This document shows, one piece after another, positions 5,803 through 12,346 of a stretch of DNA of 15,959 bases. The notes beneath the pieces were generated by a model. That model was not told where the DNA came from. It searched no databases and worked only from the letters and a program-made list of their open reading frames with translations. The number at the start of each line of letters is the position of its first letter. The first letter of the stretch is position 1. The DNA is from Methanobacteriota archaeon. Its GTDB lineage: Archaea; Thermoplasmatota; Poseidoniia; Poseidoniales; Poseidoniaceae. Where the stretch lies: NCBI GenBank assembly GCA_002728035.1, contig PBUZ01000010.1:25498-41456 (forward strand), read 5' to 3'. The position numbers and the translations under genes were made by a program.

Positions 5803-8220
5803 ATGAGTATGAGCGAAAGCCATGACGGTGAGGCACAGGATGCAGCACACGCCGGCAAGGAAAGTTCTGAGCGCATCACGCTCGCTTCCCTTCGGTCACA
5901 GTTTACATCGGCCGGTTCGACGACGTTGGACCAAGCGGTCAACACACAAGCACGCTTCCGCCAGGAAGAGCGCCTCCGTGCCGATCTCCGCAGAGAACGC
6001 CGACTCCGCCAGCAAGCCATCGCCGAGCGCGTCAATGCGATGAAGGAGAACATCGCTCGTGATTTGGCGACCCAGCACGAATTGACCCTTGATGCCCTCG
6101 AAAACGAGTTGAGAAGCTCGATGGAAGCGGAACTGGAGACGATGGAGCGGGACGCGCTTGCCCACGAAGAAGCGCGCATTCGCCACGAACTCGACCTCCG
6201 TCTTGAGCGGAAAGTTTCTGCTCTGCACGAACAACACGGTGTTGAACAGCAAAGGCGACTTGAAGAGCGAAAAGAGGCCATCAAGGCAACCATTGAGACG
6301 GACCTCCACCAAGAGTATGAACGCCGCCTTGACATTCAAAAAGAACGCCTCCGCCTTGATTACAATCAAGAGTTGCAAGAACGCTTGCGAGCCATTGAAG
6401 CCAACCTCGAAGAGGAAATGGAACGACGTTTCATTGAGATGGAAGAACACGAAATTTCCAGACTCGAAGAAGGGCATGATGCGCTCCTCTCCGAGCGAGA
6501 AGAGCAACTTCGCAGGGGCATTCGTACCCGACTTGAGCAACAACTGCGGCAGCGACTCAAGCAACGCGAAGCCCGACTGAAGGTGGAATTTGAGCGCCGA
6601 AGTCTTCGCCTTGAGGAAGACATCGCTCAACAACTGCAGGAAGACATTGAACACCAATTGCGACGTGAAACCGACGACCTTGAAGAGCGCATGCGGGAGG
6701 ATGTGGAACTGGCGATTGCCAAGCGGAGGGATGAACTGCGCCTGCAGATCGAGCAGCAACTCAACGAACAGCAATCAAGCAAACTCGCAGAACGAAAGGC
6801 TCGCTTGAAGGCAAAGTACGACCTCACCTTTAGCAAGGCCATCGACGACATCTCTCGCAGTTTGCAAACGGAAATTGAAGCCGAACTCGAGCATCGTATG
6901 GACCACGAGTTCAACGCCTACCGTCACGCCCGTGAAGCCGAGATTCAGAATCGCCTGTCTCGGTATCGATACGAACGAGAAGCGGAACTCAGGGAACAAC
7001 TCGAGGCTCAATACGATGCCAACAAGCAGGATTGGAGCGAACGCTTGGACCTCGAATACCAATCCCGTGAAGCAGCAGCCCGTAAGGCCATCATGTCGGA
7101 AGTTGATGCACAACTTCGTAATGAACGACTCACCCATGAAACGGACCTTGACCTCCTCAAAGAAGAGACGACCTTGGAGTTGGAAGTCGAGATGGAGGAG
7201 CGCCTGCGGGAGTTCAAATCTCGAAAGGAAGAGGAAGTCGCAACGCAATTGGAGCGGCAGCTCGACAAGCGCGAGGAGATCATGCGCAACAAAGCGCTCA
7301 TCGATGTTCGCAAGCGTGAGGCTCAAATCAGGGCAGAGATCGAAGCCCAACTCGGCCTCAAACGTGCCGAAATCCGTGACCGACTCAAGGGCCTTGCAGA
7401 GAAGATGGATTCATTCAAGGAAATGGCTGAGGAGAAAATGCGCGACGCCGTCTCGCAGCAAATCCAAGGCGAAATTGAGGCTGATGAAGCCGAACTTCGT
7501 TCTCGTGAACAAGAGTTCAGTTCTCTCCAAACCACCGACACTCGGGCGGAAAAGCGCCAGAAATGGATGCAATCCATCTCGGGTCAAGCGCCCGCTGCAT
7601 TCGGTGCAGGTGCAATGGACCCCAGTGCACTGGGTGCACGTCCAGACGGTTTGGGAGCCTCAGCGGGTCGCCCACTCCGCGGCCTGATGGGGCAGCAAGC
7701 GCAGGAGGAGCCCCGCCTTGGGCTCGGAAACATGCGAGCACCGATGACCAGTGCCAAACCGTTGGCTGGACGAGCTCCACCCCAACGAACGGTACGCCAG
7801 CCGCTTGCCCAACCCCAAGTCCAACCTGAAATGCCCAAACCCGTTCGCAATGTTCGCCAACCGATTGCAAAGCCCGAATTTGTGCCTCAAGAAGAGAGCG
7901 CCATGGAAGAGGTCACCGAAGAGGTTGCCGAGATGGTCGAAGAGCAGCAGCCATCCACGTCCATGGAGCGGCCAGCAACATTGCTCAAGCCCATTCGTGG
8001 TGTCCTTCGACCGCTCGAGGAGGAAGAGGAGGTTCGAACCGCATCCCTCACGCCGGTTGGTCACATGCTCATGCCCGAAAAGAAGCGCGGGCCTCCTCCC
8101 TCATCGTCGATTGGAAAGGGCGCTGGTGCAACACTGCGTCCTGTCAAGGCCACCTTGACGCCGGTTTCGAAAACGCCCGTGAAGCAGATGGAACCAGAGG
8201 AAGAGGAAGAAGAACCCTGA
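5803..8220 (+). CDS. Large charged coiled-coil protein with proline-rich repeat tail
   Basis: An 805-residue protein of unknown function. Residues ~1-40 are Ser/Gly/Ala-rich. About 40-585 are an almost unbroken helix dominated by Glu, Arg, Leu, Gln and Ala, with Leu at heptad-like spacing and hardly any Pro or Gly, as in long coiled coils or single alpha-helices. From ~590 the chain becomes Ala/Gly/Pro-rich and then carries short repeated motifs: two of VRQP-[LI]-A-[QK]-P and three of L-x-P-[IV]-x-x-x-L-x-P. It ends in Glu-Pro. No signal peptide, membrane segment or ATPase motif is visible, so it is not an SMC/Rad50 protein and is probably cytoplasmic. A scaffold or filament role is only a guess. 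GTG 5788 is in frame, but ATG 5803 follows GGATGG and is preferred; ATG 5809 is also possible. Confidence 0.85.
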   Translation: MSMSESHDGEAQDAAHAGKESSERITLASLRSQFTSAGSTTLDQAVNTQARFRQEERLRADLRRERRLRQQAIAERVNAMKENIARDLATQHELTLDALENELRSSMEAELETMERDALAHEEARIRHELDLRLERKVSALHEQHGVEQQRRLEERKEAIKATIETDLHQEYERRLDIQKERLRLDYNQELQERLRAIEANLEEEMERRFIEMEEHEISRLEEGHDALLSEREEQLRRGIRTRLEQQLRQRLKQREARLKVEFERRSLRLEEDIAQQLQEDIEHQLRRETDDLEERMREDVELAIAKRRDELRLQIEQQLNEQQSSKLAERKARLKAKYDLTFSKAIDDISRSLQTEIEAELEHRMDHEFNAYRHAREAEIQNRLSRYRYEREAELREQLEAQYDANKQDWSERLDLEYQSREAAARKAIMSEVDAQLRNERLTHETDLDLLKEETTLELEVEMEERLREFKSRKEEEVATQLERQLDKREEIMRNKALIDVRKREAQIRAEIEAQLGLKRAEIRDRLKGLAEKMDSFKEMAEEKMRDAVSQQIQGEIEADEAELRSREQEFSSLQTTDTRAEKRQKWMQSISGQAPAAFGAGAMDPSALGARPDGLGASAGRPLRGLMGQQAQEEPRLGLGNMRAPMTSAKPLAGRAPPQRTVRQPLAQPQVQPEMPKPVRNVRQPIAKPEFVPQEESAMEEVTEEVAEMVEEQQPSTSMERPATLLKPIRGVLRPLEEEEEVRTASLTPVGHMLMPEKKRGPPPSSSIGKGAGATLRPVKATLTPVSKTPVKQMEPEEEEEEP
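7786..8166 (+). repeat. Short linear peptide repeats in the coiled-coil protein tail
   Basis: Two related motif sets are encoded here. VRQPLAQP (within 7786-7815) and VRQPIAKP (within 7846-7878) form one pair. LKPIRGVLRP (within 7981-8013), LTPVGHMLMP (within 8041-8076) and LRPVKATLTP (within 8128-8166) form a triplet with the pattern L-x-P-[IV]-x-x-x-L-x-P. They are separated by acidic linkers. Such spaced short motifs in a disordered tail often serve as docking sites for a partner; that is inference. Confidence 0.6.
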
Positions 8221-8251
8221 GGCTTGGTTTCGCTCACAGCCATACGCGTGG

Positions 8252-8263
8252 TTCATATCTAAC
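8252..8263 (+). promoter_or_regulatory. Probable TATA box giving a leaderless message
   Basis: TTCATATCTAAC is centred about 25 bases before the ATG at 8282. No Shine-Dalgarno-like sequence precedes that ATG (it is GGTCCAAGC). A TATA box at this distance would place the transcription start at or next to the start codon, as in leaderless archaeal messages. It also makes the exported-protein gene a separate transcription unit from the coiled-coil gene. Confidence 0.4.
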
Positions 8264-8281
8264 GAGGGCATCGGTCCAAGC

Positions 8282-10717
8282 ATGAACCGTGTCGTCACGT
8301 TGTTCGTTGCTTTCTTCCTCTGCTTTCAAGCCTCGGTCGTAGGCCTTGCCTCCGCCGATCTCTCTTCACTTACCGACGCTGGACAAACCGATGAATTGGA
8401 CAGACCGCTCGTGCTCTGGCAAGCGCTCAACGACGGCCGCATCTTGACCGTTGATACAGAGGGGAACGTGAGCGTCAATGCCTTCTCCAACGGTATCCTC
8501 TCAACGCAATGGACGGTCTTCTTGGATGTTGATGCCAACCATGCGCGTCTTGATGCAGCCCAGGAACTCGTTTCCATTGCACACCAAAACGGTGCCTACG
8601 TGGTCCAAATGAGCACCCAGACGGTCTATCGAAACATCACGACACCCGACCCTGTGAACGACGCGGTACTCGATGGCGACGGTAACCTTTGGTTGGTGTA
8701 CTATGCGGGGAAGCGAAGAGCGGACGAATACGACAACAACGGACTTACAGGAATCAGCACCACCGACATCTCATCGGGTATTTCTGCTTTTGAGATCCTC
8801 AACGATGGCCGTATCGCCATCGCTTCCTACGACAAGAAAATCTATGTTCACTCGTCCGAGGGGGTATTGACCAACACACTCAACGAGCCCACAGGCATCG
8901 TCTTTCGCCTCAACGCCATTGACAACACCACCCTGTTGGCCGGTACGAACGGTGGAGAAGTCTACCGCTACGACACCGATACATGGAACGTGGACAGTCG
9001 CTCATTGGGACACACAAAACAGGTCACTTACCTTTCCAGTACGCCCTCCATGTATGTTATTGGTGCCAAGCAAGGGAAAATCAATTTCCTTGACAGCACA
9101 AATTTCACCCTTCTCGAATCGTTCACCTCCTCGGGAGATATCATCGGTATCGAACCTGAATTCACCGGACAGTTCTTTTCCGTCGGTGTAACACCAAGCG
9201 ACACCAAAATCCGTTACTTTGACCTGGACACCGACCAGGACGGCGTGAACGACCTCAACGACGCCTTCCCCAACGATGCAACACAGACCACGGACGCTGA
9301 CGGTGACGGGTATGGAGACAACGAGGCAGGCGTCAACCCCGATGCGTTCCCAAGCGACGAAACGCAATGGGCAGACAGCGATGGAGACGGTCGAGGGGAC
9401 AATCTGGCTGGCACAAACCCTGACCTGTTTCCCTCCAACCCCGACCAATGGGCTGACGCCGACGGTGATGGCTATGGGGACAACAAGGACGGGCAAGACG
9501 GCGATGCGTTTCCAACCGAAGGCACCCAATGGGCCGACGCAGACGGCGACGGATATGGCGACAACCCCAACGGATTCAAACCTGATGCGTGCCCAGGCGT
9601 CAACGCTTTCTCGAGCATTGACCGGTACGGATGCCTTGATGCAGACCTTGACGGATACTCAAACCCCGACGAAAACTGGACCGTCGAAGACGGTGCTGAT
9701 GCCCTCCCGAACAATCCAACCCAGTGGTTGGACGGCGACGGGGATGGCTACGGAGACGCAAGCGATGGTCAAGACCCCGACGCATGCCCGTGGGAGTTTG
9801 GCACATCGACAAAGGCCGTGAGCGTGAATGCCAACAGCACCTCTGGCTATGTGGCGATTCCTTCATTCGGGTGCCTTGATGAAGACGGAGATGGATGGGT
9901 TGACCGAACCGAATCACCACTTATGGAAATCGACCCGAACGAGCACTTCGACGCCGATGGAGATGGTGTCGGTTCAAACAGCGATTACGACGATACCAAG
10001 GGTTTTATTCAAACTGAGCAGGACCATTGTTTGAACGACAAAAACGACACCTCTGAAGCCTGCCTTGGCTGGAATGACCCTGCTTATCAAGCCTACAAGA
10101 ACAACGTCGAAGAAGGGGAATTGGTGTTGGGATTCTATGCTTGGAACACCTCTCAACAAACATCACCTACCAGCGAAACGCCCTTGAATGTCGATGAGGA
10201 CATCCTGAATCAAGTGATCACCGTGGGCATCGTTGCCTTTGTTGGGCTTACTGGAGTGATTCTTCTTGTCGCCTTCTTGGCGAACAAGCGTAAGGTAGCA
10301 GCGACCACCAAGGAATACGGTGGTATGAATCCCGCCTTTTCTGGAAACGCTGCGAAAGAAGCCTTGGAGGACAAAGCCGGCATGTCCGCTGCTGGGGGTG
10401 TTATTTCGGATGACGCATGGGATGATGATGTCCAGGAATTGAACTTTGAAACGGAGAGCAACGGCTTTGATGACATGGCGCTCATAACAGGAGATGCTCC
10501 CTCACAGACAGTCGCCATCTCCTACGAAGAGGAGAGCATCGAAGCCATTGCTGGTATGCCTACGTCGACGTCCGAACCTGAACCTGCAGAAGAAACCACT
10601 CCTGAGGCACCACCGGAAGCCCCGCCGCTACCCGAGGGCGGACTACCGGAGGGTTGGACGATGGACCAATGGCGATGGTACGGTCACGAGTGGTTGGCAA
10701 AGTACGGGAACAATTAG
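8282..10717 (+). CDS. Exported membrane-anchored protein with beta-propeller-like domain and thrombospondin-type-3-like Ca-binding repeats
   Basis: An 811-residue surface protein. Residues 1-26 are a signal peptide (MNRVV, a hydrophobic core, then LASAD). Residues ~30-310 contain repeated beta-blade-like stretches such as NDGRILTVDTEGNVSV, GDGNLWLVYYAG, NDGRIAIASYDKKIYV and GGEVYRYDT, like WD40/PQQ propellers. Residues ~314-575 hold nine D-x-D-x-D-G units, five of them DGDGYGDN-like, spaced by D-A-F-P and TQWAD; three Cys pairs (DACP...YGC, DACP...FGC, DHC...AC) probably form disulfides. Residues 643-666 are a membrane helix followed by NKRK, so residues ~667-811 are cytoplasmic, acidic and Pro-rich, ending in GWTMDQWRWYGHEWL. 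The repeats resemble calcium-binding thrombospondin type 3 repeats. Ligand and role are unknown. ATG 8282 is fixed by the signal peptide. The TAG stop overlaps the stop of the convergent gene. Confidence 0.88.
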   Translation: MNRVVTLFVAFFLCFQASVVGLASADLSSLTDAGQTDELDRPLVLWQALNDGRILTVDTEGNVSVNAFSNGILSTQWTVFLDVDANHARLDAAQELVSIAHQNGAYVVQMSTQTVYRNITTPDPVNDAVLDGDGNLWLVYYAGKRRADEYDNNGLTGISTTDISSGISAFEILNDGRIAIASYDKKIYVHSSEGVLTNTLNEPTGIVFRLNAIDNTTLLAGTNGGEVYRYDTDTWNVDSRSLGHTKQVTYLSSTPSMYVIGAKQGKINFLDSTNFTLLESFTSSGDIIGIEPEFTGQFFSVGVTPSDTKIRYFDLDTDQDGVNDLNDAFPNDATQTTDADGDGYGDNEAGVNPDAFPSDETQWADSDGDGRGDNLAGTNPDLFPSNPDQWADADGDGYGDNKDGQDGDAFPTEGTQWADADGDGYGDNPNGFKPDACPGVNAFSSIDRYGCLDADLDGYSNPDENWTVEDGADALPNNPTQWLDGDGDGYGDASDGQDPDACPWEFGTSTKAVSVNANSTSGYVAIPSFGCLDEDGDGWVDRTESPLMEIDPNEHFDADGDGVGSNSDYDDTKGFIQTEQDHCLNDKNDTSEACLGWNDPAYQAYKNNVEEGELVLGFYAWNTSQQTSPTSETPLNVDEDILNQVITVGIVAFVGLTGVILLVAFLANKRKVAATTKEYGGMNPAFSGNAAKEALEDKAGMSAAGGVISDDAWDDDVQELNFETESNGFDDMALITGDAPSQTVAISYEEESIEAIAGMPTSTSEPEPAEETTPEAPPEAPPLPEGGLPEGWTMDQWRWYGHEWLAKYGNN
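9221..9999 (+). repeat. Array encoding Asp-rich (thrombospondin-3-like) repeats
   Basis: Nine imperfect units encode D-x-D-x-D-G. The best five read DGDGYGDN or a close variant and are separated by about 25-30 residues, usually containing D-A-F-P and then T-Q-W-A-D. The DNA copies are not identical (synonymous GAC/GAT and GGC/GGT/GGG changes), so the repeats look old and under protein-level selection, not freshly duplicated. Asp spacing matches EF-hand-like Ca ligands of thrombospondin type 3 repeats. Confidence 0.85.
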
Positions 10718-10977
10718 AGCCAAACAATGGGTAAACTCGTTTTGAGTGCGCCCAGTTCGAGACCCGTATAGAGTGGTTTTCCGTCCACTTTGAACGTGCT
10801 CATGACCAGCCAAAGAAAGCCGTTCCAAGCCGTTGCATCAGCAAACAACTCGACCTTTCCATGAATGGCTGCCATCAACAAGAGGGACTGCTCCGTTTCA
10901 TCACTGCAAAGAGCCTTCACGAGGTCCTTCGCCGTGAATCGATAGCCGGGAGGGCGCCAAGACATCATGACGATCAC
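10714..10977 (-). CDS. Unknown 87-residue protein coupled to the RHH gene
   Basis: I do not recognise this protein. It has 87 residues and starts with GTG whose last two bases and the following A form the TGA of the upstream RHH gene (GTGA, four-base overlap), which argues for coupled expression; an ATG at 10968 is the alternative. The sequence has an N-terminal PPGYRFTAKDLVKALCSDETEQ stretch, a central hydrophobic segment (LLLMAAIHG, then WNGFLWLVMSTF) and TGLELGALKTSLP near the end. Charge and composition look like a small globular alpha/beta protein with three Trp. No toxin, nuclease or metal motif is evident. Position after an RHH gene suggests a toxin-like or partition-accessory partner, but nothing in the sequence proves it. 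Its TAA overlaps the TAG of the convergent exported-protein gene. Confidence 0.6.
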   Translation of the reverse strand: MIVMMSWRPPGYRFTAKDLVKALCSDETEQSLLLMAAIHGKVELFADATAWNGFLWLVMSTFKVDGKPLYTGLELGALKTSLPIVWL

Positions 10978-11216
10978 ACTTGGAAGGGGGCGAGGTTCAA
11001 GCGCTCGGCCAAATGGTCAACATCAACATCAACGGCTTGCTTCATCCGGTCGCGCAGGGTGTCGATTTCACCCTTCATTTTGAGCATCTTGTGGGTCCGA
11101 ATCATTTCGGCCAGCAACTCATTGACGCTCTTGTGACCACCGGCTGTTCGCAAGGTGTTCAGTTGGCGACGAATCTCGTAACTTACGCTCACGGAGGTCA
11201 TTCCTTCTGCGGTCAT
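10974..11216 (-). CDS. Small ribbon-helix-helix DNA-binding protein
   Basis: An 80-residue protein. Residues 6-12 (MTSVSVS) fit the DNA-contacting beta strand, 13-25 (YEIRRQLNTLRTA) helix A and 29-42 (KSVNELLAEMIRTH) helix B of a ribbon-helix-helix fold of the CopG/VapB/ParG/SegB class. Residues 43-62 form a charged helix that may extend the dimer, and the tail is acidic and then hydrophobic. These proteins bind palindromic DNA as dimers and serve as antitoxins, plasmid regulators or partition (ParB-equivalent) proteins. Here the gene follows a ParA gene by 100 bases and overlaps the next small gene by four, so a partition or autoregulatory role is plausible. In-frame starts are TTG 11228, ATG 11216 and ATG 11201; the last has AGAAGGA directly against it with no spacer. 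Confidence 0.68.
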   Translation of the reverse strand: MTAEGMTSVSVSYEIRRQLNTLRTAGGHKSVNELLAEMIRTHKMLKMKGEIDTLRDRMKQAVDVDVDHLAERLNLAPFQV

Positions 11217-11248
11217 GTGCTTACCCAATCGGCGTTTGACTTGGGCCC

Positions 11249-11260
11249 ATACTTAACCCA
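11249..11260 (-). promoter_or_regulatory. Possible TATA box for the RHH gene
   Basis: On the minus strand this reads GGGTTAAGTATG, centred about 39 bases before ATG 11216 and 27 before TTG 11228. It is the only AT-rich stretch in the gap between parA and the RHH gene, and could give the RHH pair its own promoter. The match to the archaeal consensus is partial. Confidence 0.25.
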
Positions 11261-11283
11261 TGCGAAGATTCAGCGCAATGGCG

Positions 11284-11301
11284 AGCCCATTTCAGCGGGC
11301 T
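11284..11301 (-). terminator. Hairpin between parA and the RHH gene
   Basis: AGCCC and GGGCT form a five-pair stem around an eight-base loop, 15 bases after the parA stop on the minus strand. No T run follows on that strand, so it does not look like a standard archaeal oligo-T terminator. It may be an attenuating or message-stabilising structure. Confidence 0.22.
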
Positions 11302-11316
11302 TTCCGTTTCTCCGGT

Positions 11317-12276
11317 TCAGCGAATATCTCGCTCAAGTCTTAGCCGAGATTCCTCGGTTACACCGAATTCTCGGCGAACTTCTTGAACACGCTGATGAAC
11401 TTCTTTCGCCAACGTCCAATACTCCAAACTGCCTGCGCCTGCACCGGAGTTGGTCGGCTTGTTGAGGATCACCGTCGGTGCACCGCTCCAAGGTGCTTCG
11501 GCGACCTTTGCCAGCCGTCGAACGGTGGTGTTGAACAATTTATTCGGCATTTTCTTGTTGACTTGGTCGCACACATAGGTGCTCAACTTTGAACGCCCGT
11601 CCACCATGGTCATGACGATGCCGAAAATCTTCAGATTACGATTGATGCGACGTTGAATCATCTTGATGGAATTCATCAGCATGCTGAATCCTTCCAAAGC
11701 GTAGTATTCCGCTTGAACTGGAACCATCACCCAGTTGGCAGCACACATGGCGTTGATCGACAACAAGCCAAGGGACGGCGGCGTGTCGATGATGATGTAA
11801 TCAAACTCGTCCATGATGGGAAGCAAGGCTTCCTGCAATCTGGTCTCTCGCCCAATTTTATGACTCAACTCAATTTCGGCTCCTGAAAGATGGATGTCGC
11901 TGGGCAAAATCCACAAATGACCTGCGTCGATGGTGTCAGGGATTTTTTTTCCGCCGTTTCGGTTGCTCCAAGCCTCCCTCATGGCTTTCGTAATTTCTTG
12001 CGGTGGAATGAGGTACTCCTCCATCAACGGCAGATCTTCACCCGAATCGTTCGTCAACAGGTCGTAAACCGTCTTCTTGATTTTCTTTTTCTCCAAACCA
12101 AACGAGGTCGCACAATTCCCTTGAGGGTCGAGGTCGACAAGGAGAACTTTCGCAGGAGGCAACCCTTGCCGGCGAGAACCTTTGGCCAGAGCAGCAGCGA
12201 CGTTAACAGCGGTGGTGGTCTTGGCACAACCACCCTTTTGATTGGCGACGGCGATGACCATCTTGTAGGGATTCAT
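11317..12276 (-). CDS. parA: ParA/Soj-family partition ATPase
   Basis: A 319-residue cytoplasmic ATPase of the ParA/MinD superfamily, which binds DNA non-specifically when ATP-bound and positions chromosomes, plasmids or protein cargo. The deviant Walker A is KGGCAKTT (14-21; signature Lys14, P-loop Lys19). Walker A' is VLLVDLDPQGN (44-54), and Walker B YIIIDTPPSLG (160-170). It is the longer Soj-like form, with extra segments around residues 73-125, not the ~220-residue archaeal SegA form, and it lacks the N-terminal HTH of plasmid type Ia ParA. No ParB (HTH/CTPase) gene is present; the RHH protein downstream is the only candidate partner seen. The start is ATG 12276, six bases after a perfect GGAGGTGA; the upstream in-frame ATG 12282 abuts that site and would be unusable. 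Confidence 0.92.
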   Translation of the reverse strand: MNPYKMVIAVANQKGGCAKTTTAVNVAAALAKGSRRQGLPPAKVLLVDLDPQGNCATSFGLEKKKIKKTVYDLLTNDSGEDLPLMEEYLIPPQEITKAMREAWSNRNGGKKIPDTIDAGHLWILPSDIHLSGAEIELSHKIGRETRLQEALLPIMDEFDYIIIDTPPSLGLLSINAMCAANWVMVPVQAEYYALEGFSMLMNSIKMIQRRINRNLKIFGIVMTMVDGRSKLSTYVCDQVNKKMPNKLFNTTVRRLAKVAEAPWSGAPTVILNKPTNSGAGAGSLEYWTLAKEVHQRVQEVRREFGVTEESRLRLERDIR

Positions 12277-12282
12277 TCGCAT

Positions 12283-12290
12283 TCACCTCC
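12283..12290 (-). promoter_or_regulatory. Perfect Shine-Dalgarno site of parA
   Basis: GGAGGTGA on the minus strand is fully complementary to the usual archaeal 16S rRNA 3' end. It lies six bases before ATG 12276 and none before ATG 12282, which decides the start. It is the strongest ribosome binding site in the window, suggesting efficient ParA translation from a leadered message. Confidence 0.85.
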
Positions 12291-12303
12291 GACAGAGCGA
12301 GCA

Positions 12304-12336
12304 GGGAGGACCTCCCCTTTCAATGCAAGCCTTGCA
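12304..12336. promoter_or_regulatory. Two perfect odd-length palindromes upstream of parA
   Basis: GGGAGG-A-CCTCCC (12304-12316) and TGCAAG-C-CTTGCA (12324-12336) each have six-base perfect arms around a single central base. They sit seven bases apart in the 70-base gap between the MoxR stop and the parA start. One-base loops cannot form good RNA hairpins, so dimeric-protein binding sites fit better than terminators. They could be the operator or partition site of the RHH protein encoded in the same group; this is inference. Confidence 0.4.
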
Positions 12337-12346
12337 GGGGGTACCA

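Noticed and set aside
5896..6774. 292-codon open frame on the minus strand
   Set aside because: It is antisense to the coiled-coil gene. The repeated Glu/Arg/Leu codons of that gene leave the opposite strand free of stops, giving a Phe/Leu-rich meaningless product.
5803..8220. SMC or Rad50-like protein
   Set aside because: There is a long coiled coil, but no Walker A, Walker B, ABC signature or hinge domain.
9221..9999. CRISPR-like or tandem DNA repeat
   Set aside because: The units are imperfect, in frame and conserved at the amino-acid level, so they are protein repeats.
10980..11465. 161-codon open frame on the plus strand
   Set aside because: It overlaps the RHH gene and the end of parA on the opposite strand. 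The RHH fold and the GTGA overlap support the minus-strand reading.
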